Positions 32,985-41,695 of a DNA stretch of 64,000 bases are shown piece after piece. The notes beneath the pieces were generated by a model. The model did no database searches, was not told the DNA's origin, and saw nothing but the letters and a program-made list of their open reading frames with translations. Origin of the DNA: Streptomyces sp. NBC_00443 (lineage in GTDB: Bacteria > Actinomycetota > Actinomycetes > Streptomycetales > Streptomycetaceae); contig NZ_CP107917.1 of NCBI RefSeq assembly GCF_036014175.1, forward strand, positions 5,208,001 to 5,272,000, written 5' to 3'. Numbering within the stretch: position 1 is the first letter of the stretch; each line of letters starts with the position of its first letter. A program made the position numbers and the translations under genes.

Positions 32985-35945
32985 TCAGGCGAGGGTAAGA
33001 GGCTTGAGCAGCGCTCGTACTTCCTCGGCCTCGGGGGCCTTGAGTCCGTCGAAGATCTCAAGAGCTTCCTGCCAGCAGACCTGGGCGCGACCGGACTGCC
33101 CGATGCCTTTCAGGGCCCGGCCGAGCACGGTGAGCACGTTTCCACGCCGCCACTCGCCCCCGATTCCGCGGAGAAGGGTCAGCGCCAGTTCCGAGTTGGT
33201 CGCGGCCTGGGCGGGGCGCCGGGCCACCAGGTCGAGTTCGGCGAGACGGAAAAGGGACATGCCCTCCCAGAGCCGCTGTCGACTGTCCCGGAACACTTCG
33301 AGAGCTTCCCCAAGACGATCAGCGGCCTGCTCGTGCTGACCGCTCTGAGTGAGCGCGAGGCCCAACGCGTAGCGGCCGTTGGCACCCTTCAGAGCGTGCC
33401 CCATGTCGTCATACATGTCGGTGCCCTGCTGGGCCAGGGACACGGCACTCGCGGTGTGCCCCATCGCCAGGTGTATCCGCGAGAGATTGCACAGAGCGCT
33501 GGCCTCACCGGGGCGGTCTCCGCAGGAGCGGAAGCTGTCGATGGCGCGGGTCAGGAGCGTCTCACCGTCCTCGAACCGGCTCTGATAAAGCGCGATGATG
33601 CCAAGCATGTTGGATGCCCAGCACTGGGGCAGAGGATCACCCGCTGCTTCCGCCAGCCGAAGGGCCTCGGCAGCCTCTTGGTCCGCAAGCTCGAAGCGGC
33701 CGGACATGTTGTGACTGTTGGCCAGCGTGACGAGGACTCGGGCTTGCGTACGCTGATCACGAGCTGTGTGTGCTGCGGCGCGCAGGGAGGATCCTGTCGC
33801 CTCGTACTCCCTGGGGTTGGCACCCGACTCCATCAGGTCGATGACCGCCCACAACAGGTCGACCGCGCGCGTCAGTTGGCTAGGATCCGTCGACTGCCGC
33901 GCGCAAGCCAGCAGACAGGTCGCCTCCGCGTACAGCCAGTCCCGTGCGTGATGCCGATCCTCAAACGTCAGCCCTGGATACTCAGTCGGTGCCAGGTGAT
34001 CCACCAGCCGGTCCCCCGGGCGCTCGATGGCGTAGACGCCCGCCGCCGTGACCAGGTAGAAGTCCAGCAACCGCGACAACGCCGCATCCCGCTCGCTCCG
34101 CGGCTCGTCCCGCTCCGCACACGCACGCGCGTAGAGCCGCACCAGATCATGGAACCGGTACCGCCCCGCCGCCGCCGACTCCAGCAGCGACGTGTCGACG
34201 AGCGACTCCAGCAGGTCCTCCGTGTCCTCGGCCGGGAGGTCGAGGACTGCCGCGGCTGCCGCAAGGGAGATGTCCGGCCCGTCCGCGAGGCCCAGGAGGC
34301 GGAACGCGCGGGCCTGCCCGGGGTCCAGGGCGCCGTAGCCCAGTTCGAAGGTGGCCTTGACCGCCAGGTCGCCGGCCTGGAGCTCGTCCAGCCGGCGGCG
34401 TTCGTCGGCGAGCTTGGCGGCGAGGACCGAGACGGTCCAGGTGCGGCGGGCCGCGAGCCGGGACGCCGCGATACGGATCGCCAGCGGCAGGAAGCCGCAC
34501 GCCGCGACCACGTCCAGCGCGGCCTCCCGCTCGGACGCCACCCGCTCCTCGCCGACGATCTTCGTGAAGAGGGACAGGGCCTCGTCCGGGGACATCACGT
34601 CGAGGTCGACCAGGTGGGCGCCCGCGAGGTCGACCATGCGGACCCGGGAGGTCACCAGCGCCGCGCAGCCCTCGGTGCCCGGCAGCAGGGGCCGTACCTG
34701 GGCGGCGTCCCTGGCGTTGTCCAGCAGCACCAGGACCCGGCGGCCGTCCAGGACCGAGCGGTACAGGGCCGAGCGCTCCTCCAGCGAGTCCGGAATGGCC
34801 GAGTCCGCCGTGCCCAGGGCCCTCAGGAAGGACCCCAGCACCGTCTCCGGCTCCGCCGCCCGCGGGCCCGCGCCCTGCAGGTCGACGTACAACTGCCCGT
34901 CGGGGAAGGCCGAGCGCGCCTGGTGTGCCACGTGCACGGCGAGCGTGGTCTTGCCGACCCCGCCGATGCCCGCCAGCGCCGACACCGCCATCACCCGGCC
35001 CTCGGACGAGGCGAGGACCTCGCTCAGCTCGGAGACGAAGGCGGAACGGCCCGTGAAGTCGGGGACGGTCGCCGGGAGCTGGGCGGGCCGTACCGGCATC
35101 ACCGGCGAGTCGGCCACCGGGGCCGACGGTTCCGCGAGGCCGGGGTCGGCCTGCAGGATCCGCTGCTGGAGTTCCTTCAGGTCCGGTCGCGGGTCCACGC
35201 CGAGTTCGTCCGCCAGCAGGCGGCGCGTGTCCGCGTACACCGCCAGCGCCTCCGCCTGCCGCCCGCTGCGGTACAGGGCGAGCATCAGCAGCTCACGCAG
35301 CCGCTCGCGCAGCGGGTGCTCCGCCGTCAGCGCCGTCAGCTCCGAGACCGCCTCGGCGTGGCAGCCCTGCTCCAGGTCCATGTCGAGGCGGGACTCCAGC
35401 AACTGGAGCCGCCACTCCTCCAGGCGGACCCGCTGGGCCTCCGCGTACGCCCCGGGGACCCCGGCCAGCACCTCCCCGTCCCACAGCGCCAGGGCCCGGC
35501 CCAGCACGTCCCGGGCATGGCACAGATCCCCGGCGCCCCGCGCCTTCTCCGCCTCGGCCGCCAGCTCCTGGGCCTCCGCAAGGTCCAGCGCGCCCTCGGC
35601 CAGGCCGCGCACCGCGTAGCCGCCCGACTCGCTCACCAGGACCCCGGGGTCCAGCACCTTGCGCAGCCGGGAGGCGTACGTCCGTACCGCCGCCAGCGCC
35701 TGCGAGGGCGGCTCTTCGCCCCACAGGGCGTCGATCAGCTCGGCCGCGGTCGCCGTACGGCCCTCGCGCAGCAGGAGGGCCGCGAGCAGGGCGCGTTGCT
35801 GGGGGGACCCGGTGGGGAGCTGTTCCTCGCCGCGCCAGGCGCGTACCGGGCCGAGCACGCTGAAGCGCAGCGCCCCCGCCTGCTCCGCCGTATCTGCCGA
35901 GGAGCCAGGACGCCTCTGCTCCGGCACTCGCGGTACCCCGCCCAT
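32985..35945 (-). CDS. afsR: AfsR global regulator (SARP - NB-ARC ATPase - TPR)
   Basis: A 986-residue protein beginning MGGVPRVPEQRR and very close in layout to S. coelicolor AfsR (993 residues). An OmpR-type DNA-binding domain (about 25-105: LRFSVLGPVRAWRGEEQLPTG) and bacterial activator domain (110-265) form the SARP part. The ATPase has Walker A AGIGGVGKTTLAV near 325 and RVLVLLDNARD as Walker B near 405. TPR-type repeats fill about 640-986. AfsR is phosphorylated by AfsK and activates afsS. AGGGGGA precedes the ATG. Confidence 0.93.
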   Translation of the reverse strand: MGGVPRVPEQRRPGSSADTAEQAGALRFSVLGPVRAWRGEEQLPTGSPQQRALLAALLLREGRTATAAELIDALWGEEPPSQALAAVRTYASRLRKVLDPGVLVSESGGYAVRGLAEGALDLAEAQELAAEAEKARGAGDLCHARDVLGRALALWDGEVLAGVPGAYAEAQRVRLEEWRLQLLESRLDMDLEQGCHAEAVSELTALTAEHPLRERLRELLMLALYRSGRQAEALAVYADTRRLLADELGVDPRPDLKELQQRILQADPGLAEPSAPVADSPVMPVRPAQLPATVPDFTGRSAFVSELSEVLASSEGRVMAVSALAGIGGVGKTTLAVHVAHQARSAFPDGQLYVDLQGAGPRAAEPETVLGSFLRALGTADSAIPDSLEERSALYRSVLDGRRVLVLLDNARDAAQVRPLLPGTEGCAALVTSRVRMVDLAGAHLVDLDVMSPDEALSLFTKIVGEERVASEREAALDVVAACGFLPLAIRIAASRLAARRTWTVSVLAAKLADERRRLDELQAGDLAVKATFELGYGALDPGQARAFRLLGLADGPDISLAAAAAVLDLPAEDTEDLLESLVDTSLLESAAAGRYRFHDLVRLYARACAERDEPRSERDAALSRLLDFYLVTAAGVYAIERPGDRLVDHLAPTEYPGLTFEDRHHARDWLYAEATCLLACARQSTDPSQLTRAVDLLWAVIDLMESGANPREYEATGSSLRAAAHTARDQRTQARVLVTLANSHNMSGRFELADQEAAEALRLAEAAGDPLPQCWASNMLGIIALYQSRFEDGETLLTRAIDSFRSCGDRPGEASALCNLSRIHLAMGHTASAVSLAQQGTDMYDDMGHALKGANGRYALGLALTQSGQHEQAADRLGEALEVFRDSRQRLWEGMSLFRLAELDLVARRPAQAATNSELALTLLRGIGGEWRRGNVLTVLGRALKGIGQSGRAQVCWQEALEIFDGLKAPEAEEVRALLKPLTLA

Positions 35946-36118
35946 CGCAGTCCCCCTAGGACCCGTCTACATCCCCGCCAGTTTGCCTTGTTCATGGCAG
36001 TTGCGTCAGCTCCGGAGAGGGTGATCACAGCTGGACGCGCGGGATATCACAAGGTCCTCACGCGCTCTCCGCACGGCGTTGGGCACTCCCCACCGCATCC
36101 GGGGTCGCTCCTGCATAG

Positions 36119-36133
36119 CTGACGGCCCGTCAG
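36119..36133. promoter_or_regulatory. 15-bp operator (CTGACGGCCCGTCAG)
   Basis: Perfect match to the regulon consensus, 21 bp upstream of the amidohydrolase ATG and just upstream of its TACCGT box. A single copy. Confidence 0.75.
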
Positions 36134-36141
36134 ATCGGCGC

Positions 36142-36147
36142 TACCGT
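36142..36147 (+). promoter_or_regulatory. candidate -10 box of a leaderless transcript
   Basis: TACCGT ends seven bases before the ATG at 36155. The same hexamer at exactly the same distance precedes the doxX ATG at 7593. No ribosome site is present at either gene. Confidence 0.5.
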
Positions 36148-36154
36148 GACGGAC

Positions 36155-37387
36155 ATGGACACCGAGACGACGTTTCCGCTGATCATCTCCGTCGACGACC
36201 ACACGGTGGAGCCCCCGACCGTGTGGCAGGACCGGCTTCCCAAGAAGTACCAGGACACCGGCCCGCGCATAGTCCGCGCGCCACTGAAGGAAATGACCTT
36301 CCTGGGCGGGCGGTTCAAGCCCGTCATGGGCCGGCCGGGCGAGGACGGGCCCATCGGCGACTGGTGGGTGTACGAGGACCTGCAGCGGCCGTTGACCCGC
36401 CTCGACACCGCCGTCGGGTACAGCAGGGACGAGATCAAGCTGGAGGTCATCACATACGAGCAGATGCGCCCGGGGTCGTACGACGTCCCCGCCCGCCTCG
36501 CCGACATGGACGTCAACCACGTCCAGTCCGCGGTCTGCTTCCCGACCTTCCCCCGCTTCTGCGGACAGACCTTCACCGAGGCGCAGGACCACGAGCTGGG
36601 GCTGCTGGGCGTCCAGGCGTACAACGACTGGATGGTGGAGGAGTGGTGCGGCCCCGCCGCGCAGGGCCGGCTCATCCCGCTCACCCTCATCCCCCTCTGG
36701 GACGCCGAACTGGCGGCCGCGGAGGTCCGCCGCAACGCCGCGCGGGGCGTGCGTGCCGTCGCCTTCTCCGAGATACCCCCGCACCTCGGGCTCCCGTCCG
36801 TCCACACCGACTACTGGGACCCGTTCCTCGCCGCCTGCGACGAGACCGGCACGGTCGTCGCCATGCACATCGGCTCGTCCAGCCGGATGCCCTCCACCTC
36901 GGCCGACGCCCCGCCCGCCGTCGGCTCCACCATCACCTTCGCCAACTGCTGCTTCTCGATGGTCGACTGGCTGATGAGCGGCAAGTTCGAGCGCTTCCCG
37001 AACCTCAAGGTCATGTACGCCGAAGGGCAGATCGGCTGGATCCCGTACATCCTTGAGCGCGCCGATGTGGTGTGGGAGGAGAACCGTGGCTGGGGCGGGG
37101 TCGCCGACAAGGTGCACCGGCCGCCGTCGGAGCTGTTCGCCGACCACGTCTACGGCTGCTTCTTCGACGACGCCTTCGGGCTCAGGAACCTGGACTCGAT
37201 CGGCGTCGGGAACGTCCTGTACGAGACCGACTACCCCCACTCCGACTCCACCTGGCCGAAGTCGCGCGAGGTCGGCGAGGCGCAGATGGGGCACCTGGAC
37301 AGGGACGTGGTCGAGCGGATCGTGCGGAGCAACGCGATCGAGCTGCTGGGCCTGACGGACGACGGGCTGTGGCCCGGGAAGGCATGA
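36155..37387 (+). CDS. amidohydrolase family (amidohydrolase-2) metal-dependent hydrolase
   Basis: A 410-residue TIM-barrel hydrolase of the ACMSD-like amidohydrolase-2 group. The metal-binding start reads ISVDDHTVEPPTVW (D-x-H), and VVAMHIGSSSRMP and NVLYETDYPHSDSTWP supply later metal and substrate residues. Family members decarboxylate or hydrolyse ring-cleavage products. The related actinobacterial group with SVDDH...EPP is typical of lipid- or steroid-related clusters. Length is normal. Start 36155 is chosen for the leaderless promoter geometry, and a GTG at 36146 is possible. A hairpin terminator follows four bases after the stop. Confidence 0.85.
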   Translation: MDTETTFPLIISVDDHTVEPPTVWQDRLPKKYQDTGPRIVRAPLKEMTFLGGRFKPVMGRPGEDGPIGDWWVYEDLQRPLTRLDTAVGYSRDEIKLEVITYEQMRPGSYDVPARLADMDVNHVQSAVCFPTFPRFCGQTFTEAQDHELGLLGVQAYNDWMVEEWCGPAAQGRLIPLTLIPLWDAELAAAEVRRNAARGVRAVAFSEIPPHLGLPSVHTDYWDPFLAACDETGTVVAMHIGSSSRMPSTSADAPPAVGSTITFANCCFSMVDWLMSGKFERFPNLKVMYAEGQIGWIPYILERADVVWEENRGWGGVADKVHRPPSELFADHVYGCFFDDAFGLRNLDSIGVGNVLYETDYPHSDSTWPKSREVGEAQMGHLDRDVVERIVRSNAIELLGLTDDGLWPGKA

Positions 37388-37390
37388 GCA

Positions 37391-37419
37391 GGCCGCGGTC
37401 CCGGGAGGGAACCGCGGCC
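37391..37419. terminator. bidirectional hairpin terminator
   Basis: GGCCGCGGT (37391-37399) pairs with ACCGCGGCC (37411-37419) across an 11-base loop. It separates the converging amidohydrolase and lipoprotein genes. Confidence 0.78.
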
Positions 37420-37444
37420 GCAACTTCTGGGCAGACCGGTGGCG

Positions 37445-38335
37445 TCAGCCGAGGAACACCGACGAGATCCTGTCGTCGAAGTCGACCGTTGCCAGGTCGG
37501 CGATGCTGCCCTGAACCACCTTGGAGTCGCCCTTGCAGTCCTTCTCGGACCAGATCTTCAGGGTGCCGACGGCCTGGAGGGAGGAGGCGGAGTCGTCGCG
37601 GGCGACGTTCTGGCACCCGGCGCCGGCCAGCCCCTCGGAGGGGTCGCCGAAGTCCGGCTCGTCGGAGAGGGTGACGCTGGTCGCAGGGGCGGCCGCGCCG
37701 GCTTCTTCACCCTGCTCCTGCTCCTGCTCCTCGGCGGCGCCGCCGACCGCCTTCTGGCCGTCCGGCGTCACGCCGAACCAAGTCCCGCCCACGCCCTGCC
37801 CGTTGGTGTCACCGGGCTTGAGGTCCTTGCTGAAGCGGTAGACCGGCCAGCCGCCCACGGTCACCTGGAGGTTGCCGTCGGCGCGCTTGACGACGCCCAC
37901 GTCGGACTTGTCCACACCGTCGATGAAGATCTTGCCGCCGGGGGCGACCAGGACCGGCGGCCAGGTGGTGGCGCACTCGCCGGCGCAGTTCGACCTGGAC
38001 GGGTCCGCGGTGTCCTTGTCGAAGCGGTAGAGGGTGAAGCCGGCGCCGTTGACGACGACGGGGTTCAGGTCGCCGGCCCGGCCCGCGCTCAGTTGCACCC
38101 ACTTCTTGGCAACCGGCTTGCTCGCCTGCTTCCCCGGGCTGGTGGCCCAGTCTCCGGTGCCGGGCGCCGCGTTGTTCTGCTTGGCCGAACCGCTGGTGAA
38201 GCTCAGGCTCCCCTGCGCGGCGGCGGCCCCCTCGCGGGCGGCGGACGCGGCGTTGTCGGTGCCGTTGCAGGCGGTCAGCAGCAGGGCCGCGGCGGCGGTG
38301 GTGGCGGCGATCGCGGCGATGCGGTTGCGGATCAT
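37445..38335 (-). CDS. SCO0930-family lipoprotein with two COG4315 repeats
   Basis: A 296-residue lipoprotein. The signal peptide ends in the lipobox LLTAC (Cys at about 23). Two repeats of the secreted COG4315 type follow, with GFTLYRFDKDTADPSRSNCAGECATTWPPVL and WPVYRFSKDLKPGDTNGQGVGGTWFGVTPDG. These repeats occur in haem- or redox-linked secreted proteins of unknown function. A Glu/Gln-rich linker and a C-terminal beta domain (NVARDDSASSLQAVGTLKIWSEKDCKGD) complete it. GGGGAG precedes the ATG at 38335. The 272 bp upstream hold no other gene, only the operator that serves the next gene. Confidence 0.85.
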   Translation of the reverse strand: MIRNRIAAIAATTAAAALLLTACNGTDNAASAAREGAAAAQGSLSFTSGSAKQNNAAPGTGDWATSPGKQASKPVAKKWVQLSAGRAGDLNPVVVNGAGFTLYRFDKDTADPSRSNCAGECATTWPPVLVAPGGKIFIDGVDKSDVGVVKRADGNLQVTVGGWPVYRFSKDLKPGDTNGQGVGGTWFGVTPDGQKAVGGAAEEQEQEQGEEAGAAAPATSVTLSDEPDFGDPSEGLAGAGCQNVARDDSASSLQAVGTLKIWSEKDCKGDSKVVQGSIADLATVDFDDRISSVFLG

Positions 38336-38578
38336 TCTCGGTCTCCCCGTTGTCCCGGCGCCCGGACCTCCCGGGCAGCCACCGCCCAGTACGAACCGCT
38401 CGTCGGCCGCCCTCACCCGGTGACGTGCCTGAGACACGAACACGACGGATTGCGGTCAATCGGGCGAAGTCCGCGACATTCCACCGGCCCGCGAGCGCCC
38501 CGAGCGGACGGCGGCAGTTCCGCGTCCCCCCTTGTCTGTTGCGGCGCCAGCCCCGACGATGACGCCCGGAACACGGAT

Positions 38579-38593
38579 ATGACGGTTCGTCAG
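38579..38593. promoter_or_regulatory. 15-bp operator (ATGACGGTTCGTCAG)
   Basis: One-mismatch copy of the regulon motif, 14 bp before the LLM gene start and just upstream of its GAGGAGG ribosome site. Confidence 0.73.
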
Positions 38594-38607
38594 ATCGAGG
38601 AGGGTGT

Positions 38608-39582
38608 GTGTCCATCCAAGTCCCGCCGGACGGGCGGACGCTGTTCGGGATGCAGCTCCCGATCCAGTCCCAGAGCACGATCTACGCCGAGCCCTGGGAA
38701 GCAGCCGCAGGCCCGGGCGACCTGAGGGCGGTCGCCGTCGCCGCCGACCGGGCCGGCTTCGACTACATCGCGAGCTGCGACCACGTCGGCGTCCCGCGCC
38801 GCCTCGCGCCCGCGATGAGCACGATCTGGTACGACCCCGTCGCCACCCTCGCCCACCTCGCCGCCGTCACCGAACGCGTCCGGCTGCTCAGCCATGTGGC
38901 CGTCGTCGGCCTGCGCCACCCGCTGGCCACCGCGAAGCAGTACGCCACGCTGGACCACCTGTCGGGCGGCCGACTGATCCTCGGCGTCGGCGCGGGACAT
39001 GTGCGGGAGGAGTTCGAGGCGCTCGGGCACGACTTCGGGCAGCGCGGGGCCGTCCTCGACGAGGCGATCGACGCCCTGCGCGCCGCGCTCGGGCCGGAGG
39101 AGTTCCCCGAGCACCACGGGAAGTTCTACGACTTCGAGGGGCTCGGCCAGCTGCCCCGGCCCGCCCAGCCGCGCGTGCCCGTCTGGGTCGGCGGATCCTC
39201 GCTCGCCGCCGTACGCCGGGCCGCGCTCAAGGGTGACGGCTGGCTGTCGCAGGGCGACCCGCGCGACCGGCTGCCGGAGCAGATCGCCACGCTGCGGAGG
39301 CTGCGCGCGGAGGCCGCCCGCGGCGGAGCCGCTGATGGATGCAGTGAGGAGCCGATCGTCGTGGGCGCCATCACCGAGCCGCTGTACGTCGGCCGGCCCG
39401 GCTGGGAGGTGGGGCGGCGGACGGTCACCGGTGCGCCGGAGGAACTCGCCGAGTCCCTGCGGGCGTATCGCGCGATGGGCGTGCACCAGATCCAGGTGCG
39501 CTTCCGCTGCCGGAGCCGGGACGAACTCGTGGACCAGATCACCGCCTTCGGGGCCGAGGTCGCCCCGCACCTCGACCACTGA
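38608..39582 (+). CDS. LLM-class (luciferase-like, probably F420-dependent) oxidoreductase
   Basis: A 324-residue TIM-barrel enzyme of the luciferase-like family. TLFGMQLPIQSQSTIYAEPWEAAAGPGDLRAVAVAADRAGFDYIASCDHV is the typical first strand-helix unit, and ATAKQYATLDHLSGGRLILGVGAGHVREEFEALG contains the conserved cofactor-loop pattern seen in F420 enzymes. Members oxidise or reduce alcohols, ketones and enones. GTG at 38608 follows GAGGAGG. The SDR gene starts 12 bp after its stop, so both form one operon under the operator at 38579. Confidence 0.85.
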   Translation: MSIQVPPDGRTLFGMQLPIQSQSTIYAEPWEAAAGPGDLRAVAVAADRAGFDYIASCDHVGVPRRLAPAMSTIWYDPVATLAHLAAVTERVRLLSHVAVVGLRHPLATAKQYATLDHLSGGRLILGVGAGHVREEFEALGHDFGQRGAVLDEAIDALRAALGPEEFPEHHGKFYDFEGLGQLPRPAQPRVPVWVGGSSLAAVRRAALKGDGWLSQGDPRDRLPEQIATLRRLRAEAARGGAADGCSEEPIVVGAITEPLYVGRPGWEVGRRTVTGAPEELAESLRAYRAMGVHQIQVRFRCRSRDELVDQITAFGAEVAPHLDH

Positions 39583-39594
39583 CTGGAGTGAGCC

Positions 39595-40365
39595 ATGGGC
39601 AAGCTGGACGGCCGGGTCGTGATCGTCACCGGCGCGGCACGCGGACAGGGTGAGCAGGAGGCGCGCCTCTTCCGGGAGGAGGGCGCCGAGGTGGTCGTCG
39701 CCGATGTGCTCGACGAGCAGGGCGAGGCCCTCGCCAAGGAGATCGGCGCGCTGTACGCCCATCTCGACGTGGGGGAGGAGGCGCACTGGCGGGCCGCGGT
39801 GGCCGCCGCGAAGAGGACGTACGGCCGGGTCGACGGGCTGGTCAACAACGCCGGCATCCTGCGTTTCAACTCCCTCGTCGACACGCCTCTCGACGAGTTC
39901 ATGCAGGTCGTGCGGGTCAACCAGGTCGGCTGCTTCCTCGGCGTCAAGACGGTCGCGCCGGAGATGGAGGACGGCGGCACCATCGTGAACACCGCCTCCT
40001 ACACGGCCGTGACGGGCATGGCGGCCGTCGGCACCTACGCGGCCACCAAGCACGCCATCCTCGGCCTCACCCGCGTCGCCGCGCTGGAGCTGGCGCCGCG
40101 GGGCATCCGGGTCAACGCGATGTGTCCGGGCGCGATCGACACCGCCATGTCCAACCCGGCCCATCTGGACCCGGGCGCGGACCCCGAGGAGACCTCGAAG
40201 GCCCTCGACGGGCTCTACCGCAAACTCGTGCCGCTCGGGCGGATCGGGCAGCCGCAGGAGGTGGCCCGGCTCGCGCTGTTCCTGATGTCGGACGACTCCT
40301 CGTACATCACCGGCCAGCCGTTCGTGATCGACGGCGGCTGGCTGGCCGGGGTGAGCGTCATCTGA
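39595..40365 (+). CDS. short-chain dehydrogenase/reductase (hydroxysteroid-dehydrogenase-like)
   Basis: A 256-residue classical SDR with VTGAARGQGEQEARLF (TGxxxGxG NAD site), NNAGI, the catalytic serine in TASYTAVTG, and YAATKHA (Y-x-x-x-K). DV and VVVADVLDEQ indicate NAD preference. The pattern is of the 3-alpha/20-beta-hydroxysteroid dehydrogenase group, which oxidises ring alcohols, but substrates in this group vary widely. It is co-transcribed with the preceding LLM gene. Two operators follow downstream, ahead of the next transcription unit. Confidence 0.87.
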   Translation: MGKLDGRVVIVTGAARGQGEQEARLFREEGAEVVVADVLDEQGEALAKEIGALYAHLDVGEEAHWRAAVAAAKRTYGRVDGLVNNAGILRFNSLVDTPLDEFMQVVRVNQVGCFLGVKTVAPEMEDGGTIVNTASYTAVTGMAAVGTYAATKHAILGLTRVAALELAPRGIRVNAMCPGAIDTAMSNPAHLDPGADPEETSKALDGLYRKLVPLGRIGQPQEVARLALFLMSDDSSYITGQPFVIDGGWLAGVSVI

Positions 40366-40379
40366 CGTATGGCCCCCAT

Positions 40380-40394
40380 CTGATGGCCAGTCAG
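40380..40394. promoter_or_regulatory. 15-bp operator, weaker copy (CTGATGGCCAGTCAG)
   Basis: Outer half-sites are kept but the inner C/G pair is changed (CTGATG...AGTCAG). It lies 62 bp upstream of the perfect copy at 40442, in the gap before the LLM - aminoacylase - aldehyde dehydrogenase unit. Confidence 0.55.
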
Positions 40395-40441
40395 CTATTG
40401 ACGGTGCACGTGAGCGGTGCCACAGTCGGCGGAAAGTGAAT

Positions 40442-40456
40442 CTGACGGTACGTCAG
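40442..40456. promoter_or_regulatory. 15-bp operator (CTGACGGTACGTCAG)
   Basis: Perfect palindrome and consensus match, 26 bp upstream of the proposed TTG start of the LLM gene. Confidence 0.77.
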
Positions 40457-40482
40457 AAACTACGTGGGGACGGTGAACCTCC

Positions 40483-41601
40483 TTGGAACTCGGGCTCTTT
40501 GTACAGGGATACGTGGGCAAGCGCGCCGAAACCGACCCGCTCGCCGAGCACAAGGCGCTGATGGAGGAGACCGAGTACGTCATCCAGGCGGACAAGTCCG
40601 GCTTCAAGTACGCCTGGGCGTCGGAGCACCACTTCCTGGAGGAGTACTCCCACCTCTCCGCCAACGACGTGTACCTGGGGTACCTGGCGCACGCGACCGA
40701 GCGGATCCATCTGGGGTCCGGCATCTTCAACCCGCTCGCCCAGGTCAACCACCCGGTCAAGGTGGCCGAGAAGGTCGCCATGCTCGACCACCTCACCGAG
40801 AACCGCTTCGAGTTCGGCAGCGGGCGCGGCGCCGGCTCGCACGAGATCCTCGGGTTCATACCGGGCGTGACCGATATGAACTACACCAAGGAGATCTGGG
40901 AAGAGACCATCGCCGAGTTCCCCAAGATGTGGCTCCAGGACGAGTACGTCGGCTTCCAGGGCAAGCACTGGTCGCTGCCGCCCCGGAAGGTGCTGCCCAA
41001 GCCGTACGGGAAGTCGCACCCCGCGATGTGGTACGCCGCCGGGTCGCCGCCGTCGTACGCGATGGCCGCGAAGAAGGGGCTCGGGGTGCTCGGCTTCAGC
41101 GTGCAGAAGGTCTCCGACATGGAGTGGGTGCTGGAGCAGTACAAGACGGCTGTCGTGAACGCCGAGCCGATCGGTGACTTCGTCAACGACAACGTGATGG
41201 TGACGACCACGGCCATCTGCGCGCCGACGCACGCCGAGGCGATCGAGACCGCCGTGAACGGTGGCCTGCACTATCTGCCGTCGCTGGTGTTCCGGTACCA
41301 CGACACGTTCCCCCGGCCCGAGGGGTTCCCGGTGTGGCCGGAGACGTTGCCCCCGTACACGCCGGAGTTCGTGGAGCTGCTGATCGAGGAGGAGCTGCTG
41401 ATCTGCGGGGATCCGGACGAGGTGCTCACGCAGTGCAAGCGGTGGGAGCAGGCCGGGGCCGATCAGCTGAGTTTCGGGTTGCCGGTGGGGGTGCCGAAGG
41501 AGGAGACGTTGCGGACGATTCGGTTGATCGGGGAGCACGTGATTCCGAAGATCGACACGGATCCCGTTCACCGGACAACGCGGTTCCGTCAAGGGGCTTG
41601 A
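40483..41601 (+). CDS. LLM-class flavin-dependent oxidoreductase
   Basis: A 372-residue bacterial-luciferase-type enzyme. MELGLFVQGYVGKR starts the barrel, and YAWASEHHFLEEYSHLSAN contains the EHH motif of flavin-dependent members. AEKVAMLDHLTENRFEFGSGRGAGSHEI is the flavin-binding loop. These enzymes act as monooxygenases on ketones, alkanes or aromatic rings. No ATG or GTG in frame fits. TTG at 40483 is the first usable codon, and only a distant GGGGA precedes it. It heads the unit with the aminoacylase-like and aldehyde dehydrogenase genes. Confidence 0.83.
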   Translation: MELGLFVQGYVGKRAETDPLAEHKALMEETEYVIQADKSGFKYAWASEHHFLEEYSHLSANDVYLGYLAHATERIHLGSGIFNPLAQVNHPVKVAEKVAMLDHLTENRFEFGSGRGAGSHEILGFIPGVTDMNYTKEIWEETIAEFPKMWLQDEYVGFQGKHWSLPPRKVLPKPYGKSHPAMWYAAGSPPSYAMAAKKGLGVLGFSVQKVSDMEWVLEQYKTAVVNAEPIGDFVNDNVMVTTTAICAPTHAEAIETAVNGGLHYLPSLVFRYHDTFPRPEGFPVWPETLPPYTPEFVELLIEEELLICGDPDEVLTQCKRWEQAGADQLSFGLPVGVPKEETLRTIRLIGEHVIPKIDTDPVHRTTRFRQGA

Positions 41602-41627
41602 GCGTCGTAGGCGGGCGCGGGCCGTGT

Positions 41628-41656
41628 GTGGCTGGTCGCGCAGTTCCCCGCGCCCC
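41628..41656 (+). repeat. Streptomyces intergenic repeat element
   Basis: The sequence GCTGGTCGCGCAGTTCCCCG and the bases around it match a short element that I recall as scattered between genes in many Streptomyces genomes. It sits between the LLM and aminoacylase genes. Its function is unknown, and an mRNA-processing role is only a guess. Confidence 0.55.
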
Positions 41657-41695
41657 TGGGTAAGCAGTCCCGCCGCATACCAAGAGGTGAACCCA

